Source: UBA7446 sp964014735 (lineage in GTDB: Bacteria; Bacteroidota; Bacteroidia; Flavobacteriales; Flavobacteriaceae). From it: 64,000 nucleotides of DNA. The stretch covers positions 32,468 through 96,467 of the forward strand of contig CAXHBH010000006.1 of NCBI GenBank assembly GCA_964014735.1, in the 5' to 3' direction. The notes under the pieces are model-generated. The model searched no databases. It saw only the letters and a program-made list of their open reading frames with translations, and was not told the DNA's origin. Below are positions 8,990-17,225 of this stretch, one piece after another; position 1 is the stretch's first letter; the number at the start of each line of letters is the position of its first letter. The position numbers and the translations under genes were made by a program.

Positions 8990-10549
8990 ATGAAAACTAT
9001 CATAAACCTTTTGTTTTGTTTGTTGATTTCTTTTGTTGCCCAAGCACAAAAAAAGCAACCTAATATTGTATTTATAATGTCGGATGACCACGCTGTGAGT
9101 GCTGTAAGTGCTTACAACGACTGGCTAGCAGCATTGGCACCAACACCCAATATTGATCGAATTGCAGATGAGGGTATGCTAATGCATGCCACTTATAATA
9201 CCAACAGTATTTGTGGCCCCAGTAGGGCTGCAATACTAACAGGAAAATATAGCCACGTCAATGGATTTTTTAAAAACGAAAAAGGAGGAGATTTTGATGC
9301 TTCCCAACAAACTTTTCCAAAACTATTGCAAAAGGCGGGCTACCAAACAGCCGTTATTGGCAAGTGGCACTTAGGTACGGCGCCTACAGGATTTGACTAT
9401 TCTAAGGTTATGGTCAATCATGGCGGACAAGGAACGTATTTTAACACAGTTTTCGTAGAAAATGGTACGAAGACAATTGAAGAAACTACACGTCACTCCA
9501 CAGCTCAGGTTGCACACGATGCCTTAAAATGGCTTGATGAAACTAGAGATAAAGACAAGCCTTTTATGCTGATGTATCAGTTTAAAGCTCCGCACCGCCC
9601 TTGGACTCCAAACCCAAAGTTTAAAGAATTGTATACTGACGATTTTCCTCATCACGAAACATTTAATGATGATTATGATGGTCGTATAGCTGCCTCAAAA
9701 AACATGTTAGAGATTGAAAATCACATGAACAGAAAAGACCTAAAGGTTCCACCACCAGAGGGATTGACAAGAAGACAACTGGGCCGTTATCAACGCTTTG
9801 GAAATAATGGTCAATTTTGGACACCACATGATAGTTTACAAGGTGCAGCTTTGAAAAATTGGAAGTATCAACGCTACATAAAAGATTACTTGCGGTGTGT
9901 TGCTGGTGTGGACGAGGCAGTTGGTCAAATGCTCGATTACCTTAAGGCAAACGGTTTGGATGAAAATACTATAGTGGTTTACACATCTGACCAAGGCTTT
10001 TATTTAGGTGAGCATGGCTGGTTTGATAAACGTTGGATGTATGAGCCTTCTTTCCGTATGCCTTTTATGGTAAAATATCCTAAAAAAATTAAGGCGGGTA
10101 CACAAAACAAAGAGTTGTTATTAAACATCGACTTTGCACCTACTCTATTGGATTTGGCAGGAGTTTCGATACCAAAAGATATTCAAGGAGAAAGCTTTAA
10201 AAGACAGCTTTATGGAAAACGATATAAAGGAAGAGATGCTGTTTATTATCACTATTATGAATATCCTTTTTGGCACAAAGTTCAGCCTCACTACGGAGTG
10301 AGTACTGGAAAGTATAAGTTAATACACTTCTATTACGATATGGATGAATGGGAACTTTTTGATCTTGAAAATGACAAAAATGAATTGAATAATTTATATG
10401 GGGAGCCGGGATACGAAAAAATTACGGCAACCCTAAAGCAAAAAATAAAATCACTACAAAAACAATACAAGGACGATATGTCACTAGATGAAATGCGCGC
10501 TATGACCGATGTTGTGGTCAAGCGTGTCTACAGTGAACGAAATAACTAA
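8990..10549 (+). CDS. S1-family sulfatase (second subfamily)
   Basis: 519 residues with signal peptide 1-20 (VAQAQ). NIVFIMSDDH supplies the first metal ligands (Asp32-Asp33), CGPSR at 75-79 is the formylglycine motif with Cys75, and GKWHLG and the GEHGWFDKRWMYEPSFR block are as in N-acetylglucosamine-6-sulfatase-like and related S1 enzymes. The sequence differs clearly from the two iduronate-2-sulfatase-like domains nearby, so it should act on another sulfate position or sugar. It starts directly after the previous stop (1 nt gap). No T9SS domain is present, which fits a periplasmic enzyme. Confidence 0.9.
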   Translation: MKTIINLLFCLLISFVAQAQKKQPNIVFIMSDDHAVSAVSAYNDWLAALAPTPNIDRIADEGMLMHATYNTNSICGPSRAAILTGKYSHVNGFFKNEKGGDFDASQQTFPKLLQKAGYQTAVIGKWHLGTAPTGFDYSKVMVNHGGQGTYFNTVFVENGTKTIEETTRHSTAQVAHDALKWLDETRDKDKPFMLMYQFKAPHRPWTPNPKFKELYTDDFPHHETFNDDYDGRIAASKNMLEIENHMNRKDLKVPPPEGLTRRQLGRYQRFGNNGQFWTPHDSLQGAALKNWKYQRYIKDYLRCVAGVDEAVGQMLDYLKANGLDENTIVVYTSDQGFYLGEHGWFDKRWMYEPSFRMPFMVKYPKKIKAGTQNKELLLNIDFAPTLLDLAGVSIPKDIQGESFKRQLYGKRYKGRDAVYYHYYEYPFWHKVQPHYGVSTGKYKLIHFYYDMDEWELFDLENDKNELNNLYGEPGYEKITATLKQKIKSLQKQYKDDMSLDEMRAMTDVVVKRVYSERNN

Positions 10550-10561
10550 AAATACTATCTA

Positions 10562-11479
10562 ATGCCAAGACTTTTTATTTTATATCTTGTCGTAAACTTT
10601 GTTTTTTTATTCAATTCAAAAAGCCAAGAAATTAAAAAAACTAAAGTTTTAATCTTTGCTGGACAATCTAATATGGATGGCAAAGGGGATGGGTCATTAC
10701 TTAGCGAAAACGAACTAAAAAACTTGAAGATTGCTGGGGAAAAAGTAAAATTCATTTTCGACAGTAGTATGGGAAGAATTAATGATAATCAGAAAACAAG
10801 AGTTCGAGGGGGTTTACAACTCACCAATCCGCTGCCACAGCATAAAAAAAAGTATCGCATCAAAAAAAGTTTTGGTCCTGAGCTTTTTTTGGGAATTGAA
10901 TTAAATAAAGCATACTCCAACCAAGATTTTTTATTTATTAAAAGATCTCAAGGGCACACTTCTTTACATGGCAGTTGGAATCCAGAATGGACTCTCGAAA
11001 AAGCTGCAATTTTTGGCGAAGAAAACTATCCAAAACTCTATTATGAACTAATTGATTTAATTGATTCAAAAGTTTCAACCCTAAAAGATAATTCATATGA
11101 AATCACAGGCGTTTTTTGGGTTCAAGGTGAAAAAGACAGTGGCATCAATAATTATGGAGATATGGGTTCAAAAAATTATTATAAAAATCTCAAAAATTTA
11201 ATTGGTAACTTAAGAGCACATCTAAACTTAGAGAATTTGCCTTTTTTTATTTTACAAGTTGGTTCTGGAGAGGTTGTTGAGTCAATGAAGCGCCTGTCAA
11301 AAGAAGACAAACGGGTTTACTTCATACCTCAAAAATTTAATCCAAAGAGTAAATATTTTTATCCAAAATATAATCATAAATGGAATGGTAAGCCTGTAGG
11401 TCATTATAATTATGAGGGCATGAAGAAAATAGGGGTTAGATTTTTTGAGTCCTATATTAATGCAACTTCACTAGAATGA
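10562..11479 (+). CDS. SGNH/GQSNM carbohydrate esterase (acetyl-xylan or sialate-esterase type)
   Basis: 305 residues, signal peptide 1-22. The nucleophile motif is GQSNMDG (Ser36 in AGQSNM), the signature of carbohydrate esterase family 6 and of sialate O-acetylesterase-like proteins. GVFWVQGEKDS in the middle matches the conserved WxQGExD block. Near the C-terminus GHYNYEG carries the likely catalytic His281, but the Asp normally three residues before that His is Pro here. The enzyme would remove acetyl or other ester groups from the polysaccharide. Next to GH10 and GH3 genes an acetyl-xylan-esterase role is most likely, by inference. It overlaps the next gene by 4 nt (ATGA). Confidence 0.75.
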   Translation: MPRLFILYLVVNFVFLFNSKSQEIKKTKVLIFAGQSNMDGKGDGSLLSENELKNLKIAGEKVKFIFDSSMGRINDNQKTRVRGGLQLTNPLPQHKKKYRIKKSFGPELFLGIELNKAYSNQDFLFIKRSQGHTSLHGSWNPEWTLEKAAIFGEENYPKLYYELIDLIDSKVSTLKDNSYEITGVFWVQGEKDSGINNYGDMGSKNYYKNLKNLIGNLRAHLNLENLPFFILQVGSGEVVESMKRLSKEDKRVYFIPQKFNPKSKYFYPKYNHKWNGKPVGHYNYEGMKKIGVRFFESYINATSLE

Positions 11480-12867
11480 TTTACAGAATTTTATTTTTAA
11501 TATTTACAACAAATATTTATGGTCAAATTAACAGACCTAATATCGTCTGGCTTGTTTGTGAAGACCAATCGCCAGAATTCTTACCCATGTATGGCGACGA
11601 AACCGTTCCCTTACCAAATTTATCGCAATTGGCAGAAGACAGTGTCATTTATGATAATATGCATGCAACGACACCTGTTTGTTCTCCTGCAAGAAGTGCT
11701 ATTATTACAGGCATGTATCCTACCAGTTTGGGTACTCATAATATGCGGACCTTTAACGAGGGACGGGATACTAATCAGCCCCAACTAGGCATCCCGAGCT
11801 ATTCACCAAAATTTCCTGATTATATACGTCCTTTTACCGCATATATGCGTGAAGCGGGATATTATTGCACAAATAGCAATAAACAAGATTATAACTTTAA
11901 AATAAGCGACGATGCTTGGGACCAAAGTTGTCGTTACTGTAGGGGCAAGAAAAAGGCCAACATCCACTGGCGTAACCGAGCTGATGGACAACCCTTTTTC
12001 GCAGTGTTTAATTTTCAAATTACACATGAGTCACAAATTTGGGCGCAACACAACAATAAGCGATATGTAGACCTAGCGGATGTAACTAATATCCCGCCCT
12101 ATTTTCCGGACGATCCAATTATTAGAGAAGATATGGCCATCAACTACAGTAATTTGGTGCGCATGGATAAGGAGCTAGGGGCAATAATAAACGAATTAAA
12201 AGAACAGGGATTGTATGATAATTCCTATATCTTTTTTTACAGTGACCATGGCGGACCCTTCCCTAGGCACAAACGTGCTATTTATGACTCGGGTGTTAAA
12301 GTTCCACTTATGATTAAATTACCAAAAAATGCCAAGGCTGGAAATCGAAATGATGATCTATGGAGTTTTGTGGATTTAGCCCCAACGTTATTGCAGCTGG
12401 CAAATATTCCCCTCCCAGACTACCTTCAGGGCATATCCATTTTAGACAAAAAAACCAAAACTAGAAAATATTTAGTAACGGCTTCCGATAGATTTGACGG
12501 TCAAGTAGATCGCATCAGATCGATTAAAACCAAGCGATTTAAGTTTATTAAAAACTATAATGTTTCCCTGCCTCATGCCTTAGACGTCAATTACAGAAAA
12601 AAGATGCCGATGATGCGTCGTTTGATGGTACTGAGTGAAAAAGGTCTTTTGGACAAAAACGCCCAGCGCTGGTTTGATACGCCAAAAGCAGAGATAGAGT
12701 TCTATGACTTACAAAAAGATCCTTTTGAACTCAATAACTTAGCTGAAGAGGCATCTTACAGTAAAAAGCTGCGTAAATTCAATAGCTTACTGGAAGATTG
12801 GATGATAAACACTCGTGATTTAGGTGGCTTGCCCGAACAGGAGATTATCGACTATTCAGCCAATTGA
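11476..12867 (+). CDS. S1-family sulfatase (heparan-N-sulfatase-like subfamily)
   Basis: 463 residues, signal peptide 1-16 (IYGQ). VWLVCEDQSP replaces the usual DD at the first metal site with Glu29-Asp30. The formylglycine motif is CSPAR at 69-73, and SDHGGPFPRHKR and PLMIKLP follow. The CxPAR form, the ED pair and the GTHNMR block resemble sulfamidase-like S1 enzymes. The chain ends with an ELNNLA segment typical of this family. It starts by ATGA overlap with the esterase gene and is the last + strand gene of the cluster, ending 6 nt before a convergent gene. It is the fourth sulfatase domain of the cluster and of a third type, which suggests a polysaccharide carrying sulfate at several positions. 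Confidence 0.88.
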   Translation: MIYRILFLIFTTNIYGQINRPNIVWLVCEDQSPEFLPMYGDETVPLPNLSQLAEDSVIYDNMHATTPVCSPARSAIITGMYPTSLGTHNMRTFNEGRDTNQPQLGIPSYSPKFPDYIRPFTAYMREAGYYCTNSNKQDYNFKISDDAWDQSCRYCRGKKKANIHWRNRADGQPFFAVFNFQITHESQIWAQHNNKRYVDLADVTNIPPYFPDDPIIREDMAINYSNLVRMDKELGAIINELKEQGLYDNSYIFFYSDHGGPFPRHKRAIYDSGVKVPLMIKLPKNAKAGNRNDDLWSFVDLAPTLLQLANIPLPDYLQGISILDKKTKTRKYLVTASDRFDGQVDRIRSIKTKRFKFIKNYNVSLPHALDVNYRKKMPMMRRLMVLSEKGLLDKNAQRWFDTPKAEIEFYDLQKDPFELNNLAEEASYSKKLRKFNSLLEDWMINTRDLGGLPEQEIIDYSAN

Positions 12868-12873
12868 TTTAAT

Positions 12874-15800
12874 CTAATTCTTCATAATCTTGAATGCGGT
12901 CGTATGGTTGTCAGTTGTTATGCGCACCACATAGTTTCCTTTATTCAAATAGGATATTGGTATACGATGATTTTGCCCTAAGGTTTCCTTTTTTGCATAG
13001 TAAACAATTTGACCAGTAGCATTGTAAATTTTCAATGAAGCATCAATAGATTGCGGCATTGATAACGTAATATAACCATCAGCTGGATTGGGATACACTG
13101 CTATCTGTGCCAATATTTTATTGTCTACACTCAATGCTGATGGATCCAATTCAGCAGCCCAAAGACCACGTCCATAAGTAGCTGCATATACTTTGTTTAA
13201 ACTGTAATTTACTTCCAGCTCATATATTCTTACATTTGGCAAGTTGTCCGAAAATGCTGACCACGTATTTCTGGCTTCAGCATCATTATAAAACACACCA
13301 TAATTCATGCCCAGTATCAAGTCCTCTCCATAAAAACATAGGGCACTCGCCGAAAAGTTGGGTAGGCTATTATTGACGATTTGCCAGTTGCTACCGCCGT
13401 CATTTGATAGGAGCACCTTATTGCTGCCAGAAACGGCCAATGCCAGCATGTTGGGATTGTCTTTATTTATGGTAATGGCGTTGATATTACCTGTATTTTG
13501 AGGGAGTGCAATTGCTGTCCAGTCCGTGAGACCACCATCTATTGTTTTATAAAGCAAGTCATTTACAGATAAGTACATAATATTGCTATTGTTAGGCGCA
13601 ATTTTAAGTTGGTCAATATTATTTTCGAATTCTTGTGAAATTGAATTCCAACCTAAACCTGACGCTAATTCTTGTTCATAAACGATATCATAGGCGACAT
13701 ATATTTTGTCTGATACTATGGGGTCTTGTTCAAAGGGCACAATCCAGTTAGCACTATTATCACTTCCAGATTTACCATCAGGAGCAGCAAACCACGACCT
13801 TGTGTTTCCCTGGTCAGTGCTGAAGTACAAACTGCCGTACTGACTCGTCCCATATAATTTATTAATATCGTCTTTGTCTATGAAAGTTTCCATGCCATCT
13901 GCGCCAAGCCAATCTTTCCAAACTCCGCCCGCAAGTACTGAAGTTCCATTATCTTGTGACCCACCTGTTACGACTTCTTCGTCTCCGATTGAAACACCAA
14001 TCTTATAAAATTGTCGCACACCAATACCGTCAGACAAGTCTTCATAATAATCTTTTGAAATAGTATTTGGGTCCGCAGCCTTGTAAACGCCGCCGTCAGA
14101 ACCTACAAAAAGATTGCCGTCTACATATTCGACAATGTCTATATCAGCATGACAATAGCCAATATTTTCATTAACAGCGTTTCCCGGGACCCATTGTGAA
14201 GAAATCGAAAAGTTATTTCCGCCATCAGCCGATCTCCAAGACAAAATACCAGCCATATACACTACATTAGCGTCGTTGGGATCTACAGTTATATCCATGT
14301 CCCGTGGTGCTTGACCTCTATCATCATCAGCAAGAGATGAATAGCCAAAATAATTTTTGTCTGCATGGTCTAATTTTGAAAAAGTCTGACCATTATCATC
14401 GGAAACATAAAGCCCATTGAAACTGCGGTTTTTTTCTTCTAGTATATATATTTTGGTGGGGTCTTGAGCAGATACCCCCATCATTTTTGCATCTCCAGAA
14501 AAAATACCATTAAGAATTGAATTTTTATCTTCAAATCCTTCTGTAAAATATATATTTCCCGAAGTGTCTTTAACAATTATGTCATCCAATGTAACCCCTC
14601 TGGCATAGTTTGAAACCGCTGTGAAAGCAAGCTGAAAACCATTAGAATTATCATAGATGTTAGTTAGGTCAATTTCAATGTCACTCCAATTAGAGGATTC
14701 TTCAGTATATGTTTCTAGATTCACCCAATTATCTTGTGTGTCTTTTCTATATGAAATAGTTAGCTCATCTATATCACCTTCCCAATTTACATTTGAGTAG
14801 GAAAAAGACAAGAAGGCATCAGCTGAATTGCTTAAGTTAATAGGGGCCGTAATAAGGCGAGCACTATCACTGTTAAAATTTGAGCTCTGAAAGATTCCTA
14901 GACCATCGCCAGTTTTTGGAGTGACCGTATTATTCTGGTTTGATGTAGCGTAGACCCATAATTTTGATCCGCTCAATAATTCTTGACTCCATTTGTTACC
15001 ATCAATGGTTAAATCGGGTTTGATGAGGGGTGAAAAACTTACTCCATTATCAGTAGATTTATAAAAATTATTACCCGTGGCATAAACTACGTTGGTGTTT
15101 CCAGGCTTGAATTCAATATCATATCCTGTAGTAGATTCAGTGTGTATTTTGCTCCAACTTACACCGCCATTGGTTGATCGAAAAACTCCTTCGTATTCAA
15201 CACTTGCATACATGATGTTGGTGTTTTCGGGTTTAATAAGAATTTTATTTACTCTATCATATGTATTATTGTTGGTACTCATTAGGCTGTTTCCATTGAT
15301 TAGGGCCCAAGATGCCCCACCGTCAGTAGATTTGAATATTCTTCCTTGGGTGCTTCCCCAAAAGTAGGTGTTGCTATCATTTGGCGCTACAGCAAGGCTA
15401 TATACATCAATGTTGGACAGGTTGTCTGTTAAACAGCTCCAATTTTGTCCACCATCTGTTGTTTTCCAAATTCCGCCTGTGGGACTTCCCGCAATAAAAT
15501 GGCTGGTGTTTTCAAATGCCAACGAAGTAATTCTCCCAACTCCAGGATTCCACCCACTTGTACCATTTTTATAGGTAGGTCCAAGGTCGCTCCAAGCCAC
15601 TGTTTGTTGTACTACTCCAGAACGTGTACTGATATTACGTCTTCTATTGTAGCGATGTAACTCTTCAAGGTATGTGCTATTTGGGGTCAATATATTATGC
15701 TCGTTCGCTTCCATCTTTGCTCCATACAGCCAACGTTGATAAAACTTATACTCGTTATTGTTTTTTCCTACTTTTTTGAAATAGCGATCAGCTTCAAGCT

Positions 15801-15951
15801 CTATTTTTTCAAGAGAGGTTTCGCCATCGTGTAGTCGTTTGATGTAAGGTTGGCTTACTGCAAAATGAAATGATAGCAAAACCATTATCAACAGAAAATG
15901 GTGAAACCTAAAATATACATCAAAATTTAAATAATTTTTATGAACTAACAC
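12874..15951 (-). CDS. Large secreted beta-propeller protein with T9SS sorting domain
   Basis: 1025 residues. A signal sequence lies at about 15-34 (FAVSQ). Repeats such as GGIWKTTDGGQNWS, GRIFKSTDGGASWA and GVFRSTNGGVSWS mark BNR/sortilin-like propeller blades (about 140-340 and 500-930). A beta-sandwich of about 150 residues is inserted (about 340-480, with SNSADAFLSFSYSN and GVTLDDIIVKD). The last 80 residues (VYPNPADGYITL to AFKIMKN) form a type A T9SS sorting domain. This layout is common for surface proteins of the phylum whose roles are mostly unknown, either adhesion or glycan binding. GH74 also folds as such propellers, but I cannot place its catalytic acids here. Transcription is convergent with the sulfatase cluster. 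Confidence 0.75.
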   Translation of the reverse strand: MLVHKNYLNFDVYFRFHHFLLIMVLLSFHFAVSQPYIKRLHDGETSLEKIELEADRYFKKVGKNNNEYKFYQRWLYGAKMEANEHNILTPNSTYLEELHRYNRRRNISTRSGVVQQTVAWSDLGPTYKNGTSGWNPGVGRITSLAFENTSHFIAGSPTGGIWKTTDGGQNWSCLTDNLSNIDVYSLAVAPNDSNTYFWGSTQGRIFKSTDGGASWALINGNSLMSTNNNTYDRVNKILIKPENTNIMYASVEYEGVFRSTNGGVSWSKIHTESTTGYDIEFKPGNTNVVYATGNNFYKSTDNGVSFSPLIKPDLTIDGNKWSQELLSGSKLWVYATSNQNNTVTPKTGDGLGIFQSSNFNSDSARLITAPINLSNSADAFLSFSYSNVNWEGDIDELTISYRKDTQDNWVNLETYTEESSNWSDIEIDLTNIYDNSNGFQLAFTAVSNYARGVTLDDIIVKDTSGNIYFTEGFEDKNSILNGIFSGDAKMMGVSAQDPTKIYILEEKNRSFNGLYVSDDNGQTFSKLDHADKNYFGYSSLADDDRGQAPRDMDITVDPNDANVVYMAGILSWRSADGGNNFSISSQWVPGNAVNENIGYCHADIDIVEYVDGNLFVGSDGGVYKAADPNTISKDYYEDLSDGIGVRQFYKIGVSIGDEEVVTGGSQDNGTSVLAGGVWKDWLGADGMETFIDKDDINKLYGTSQYGSLYFSTDQGNTRSWFAAPDGKSGSDNSANWIVPFEQDPIVSDKIYVAYDIVYEQELASGLGWNSISQEFENNIDQLKIAPNNSNIMYLSVNDLLYKTIDGGLTDWTAIALPQNTGNINAITINKDNPNMLALAVSGSNKVLLSNDGGSNWQIVNNSLPNFSASALCFYGEDLILGMNYGVFYNDAEARNTWSAFSDNLPNVRIYELEVNYSLNKVYAATYGRGLWAAELDPSALSVDNKILAQIAVYPNPADGYITLSMPQSIDASLKIYNATGQIVYYAKKETLGQNHRIPISYLNKGNYVVRITTDNHTTAFKIMKN

Positions 15952-16028
15952 AGCAAAACGTTTATAAATCCTTCCTAAATTTAGTGTATATTTTTTTATT
16001 AAAACATAAGTTGAATTTACTAAGTCAG

Positions 16029-17165
16029 TCAGCTTTGATTTACCTTAGGCTTAATTCGATAAATTCCCTCAAATTCAACAGCAATATAGATGTAGCCGTA
16101 AGGACCTATGATTACGTCACGTACGCGCCCAATATCGGCTGCAACTTTCTCCCGTGCCACCACTTTGTTTTCACGAATCGTTAGGCGCTCTAAGTATGAT
16201 TTTTTCAGTGAACCCACCAATATACTTCCTTTCCAATCGGGGTATCTATTACCCGTAACAAATGCCATTCCTGAGGCTGCTATTGAAGGCACCCAATAGT
16301 AGAAAGGCTGCTCCATTCCCAGTAGCGAACGGTTTTTAGTAATGGTTGTTCCTGAATAATTCTTGCCGTAGGTGATTTTGGGCCAACCATAGTTTTTTCC
16401 TGCTTCGATGATGTTAATTTCATCGCCGCCTCTTGGCCCGTGTTCGTGTGCCCAAATCTCACCTGTTTCAGGATGTATTGTAAGCCCTTGTGGATTACGA
16501 TGACCATAAGAATAAATGGCTTCTTTAGCGCCATTTAATCCCACAAAAGGGTTATCAATTGGAACACTTCCGTCATCGTTTAAGCGGTATATTTTACCAT
16601 TATCCCGTGTAATGTCTTGTGGGTTTATATCTCGTTCACCTCTATCACCCACAGAGAAATAAAGATACCCATCTGAATTAAATACGATACGTGATCCAAA
16701 GTGCACTCCTTTTTTTGTGTCAGGCACAGCCTTGTATAGTAGTTTTACTTCTGTGAGTGCGTTTCCTCTTAGTGTAGCAGTATACAAGCCTGTATTTCCT
16801 CCAGAGGCATCTTTATTGGCTATTGCCATAGTAAAATAGATGCTTTTGTTCTGTTCAAAATCGGGATGAAGGGCAATGCCCATCAAGCCGCCCTGACCAC
16901 GAACATAGGTGGCTGGCAAACCAGACACCTCGTTTTTTTTGCCATATTGAAAACGTATTAACTTACCTTCTTTTTCTGTGTACAGTAAACTCCCATTGGG
17001 CATAAAGACCATTCCCCAAGGTATTTCTACTTCTGGAACTACAAGTTCTATAGAATATGAAGCAGTTTCAGGTATTTTTAAGGGAGGTATGTTTTCCTTT
17101 TGAGCACAAGAGGTTTGGGTTAATATCAATGTTATACAAGCTAGTGTGAAGATATTTTTTTTCAT
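16029..17165 (-). CDS. PQQ-dependent aldose sugar dehydrogenase-like lipoprotein
   Basis: 378 residues. The N-terminus ends in the lipobox TQTSC (Cys20), so the protein is lipid-anchored. The body is the six-bladed glucose/sorbosone dehydrogenase propeller: IPWGMVFMPNGSLLYTEKEG, GGLMGIALHPDF, HFGSRIVFNSDGYLYFSVGDRG and HEHGPRGGDEINII (conserved PQQ/calcium region), as in soluble aldose dehydrogenases. Such enzymes oxidise sugars outside the cytoplasm using pyrroloquinoline quinone. No PQQ synthesis genes are visible in the window, so the cofactor may be scavenged. A well-spaced promoter lies in the end of the upstream TonB receptor gene. Confidence 0.85.
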   Translation of the reverse strand: MKKNIFTLACITLILTQTSCAQKENIPPLKIPETASYSIELVVPEVEIPWGMVFMPNGSLLYTEKEGKLIRFQYGKKNEVSGLPATYVRGQGGLMGIALHPDFEQNKSIYFTMAIANKDASGGNTGLYTATLRGNALTEVKLLYKAVPDTKKGVHFGSRIVFNSDGYLYFSVGDRGERDINPQDITRDNGKIYRLNDDGSVPIDNPFVGLNGAKEAIYSYGHRNPQGLTIHPETGEIWAHEHGPRGGDEINIIEAGKNYGWPKITYGKNYSGTTITKNRSLLGMEQPFYYWVPSIAASGMAFVTGNRYPDWKGSILVGSLKKSYLERLTIRENKVVAREKVAADIGRVRDVIIGPYGYIYIAVEFEGIYRIKPKVNQS

Positions 17166-17193
17166 GCGGGATTTAGCTTTATCACAAATATAT

Positions 17194-17225
17194 CAAATCT
17201 ATAACTGCACTTGAACACGAGCAAA
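17194..17225 (-). promoter_or_regulatory. Bacteroidota-type promoter of the sugar dehydrogenase gene
   Basis: On the - strand TTTG (17222-17225), a 20-nt spacer and TAGATTTG (17194-17201) match the consensus of the primary sigma factor of this phylum. The predicted start lies about 20 nt before the ATG at 17165. A second -7-like element, TATATTTG, is at 17185-17192. Confidence 0.5.

Noticed and set aside
12874..15951. GH74 xyloglucanase
   Set aside because: Propeller repeats alone do not support it; no catalytic Asp pair could be placed and a domain is inserted.
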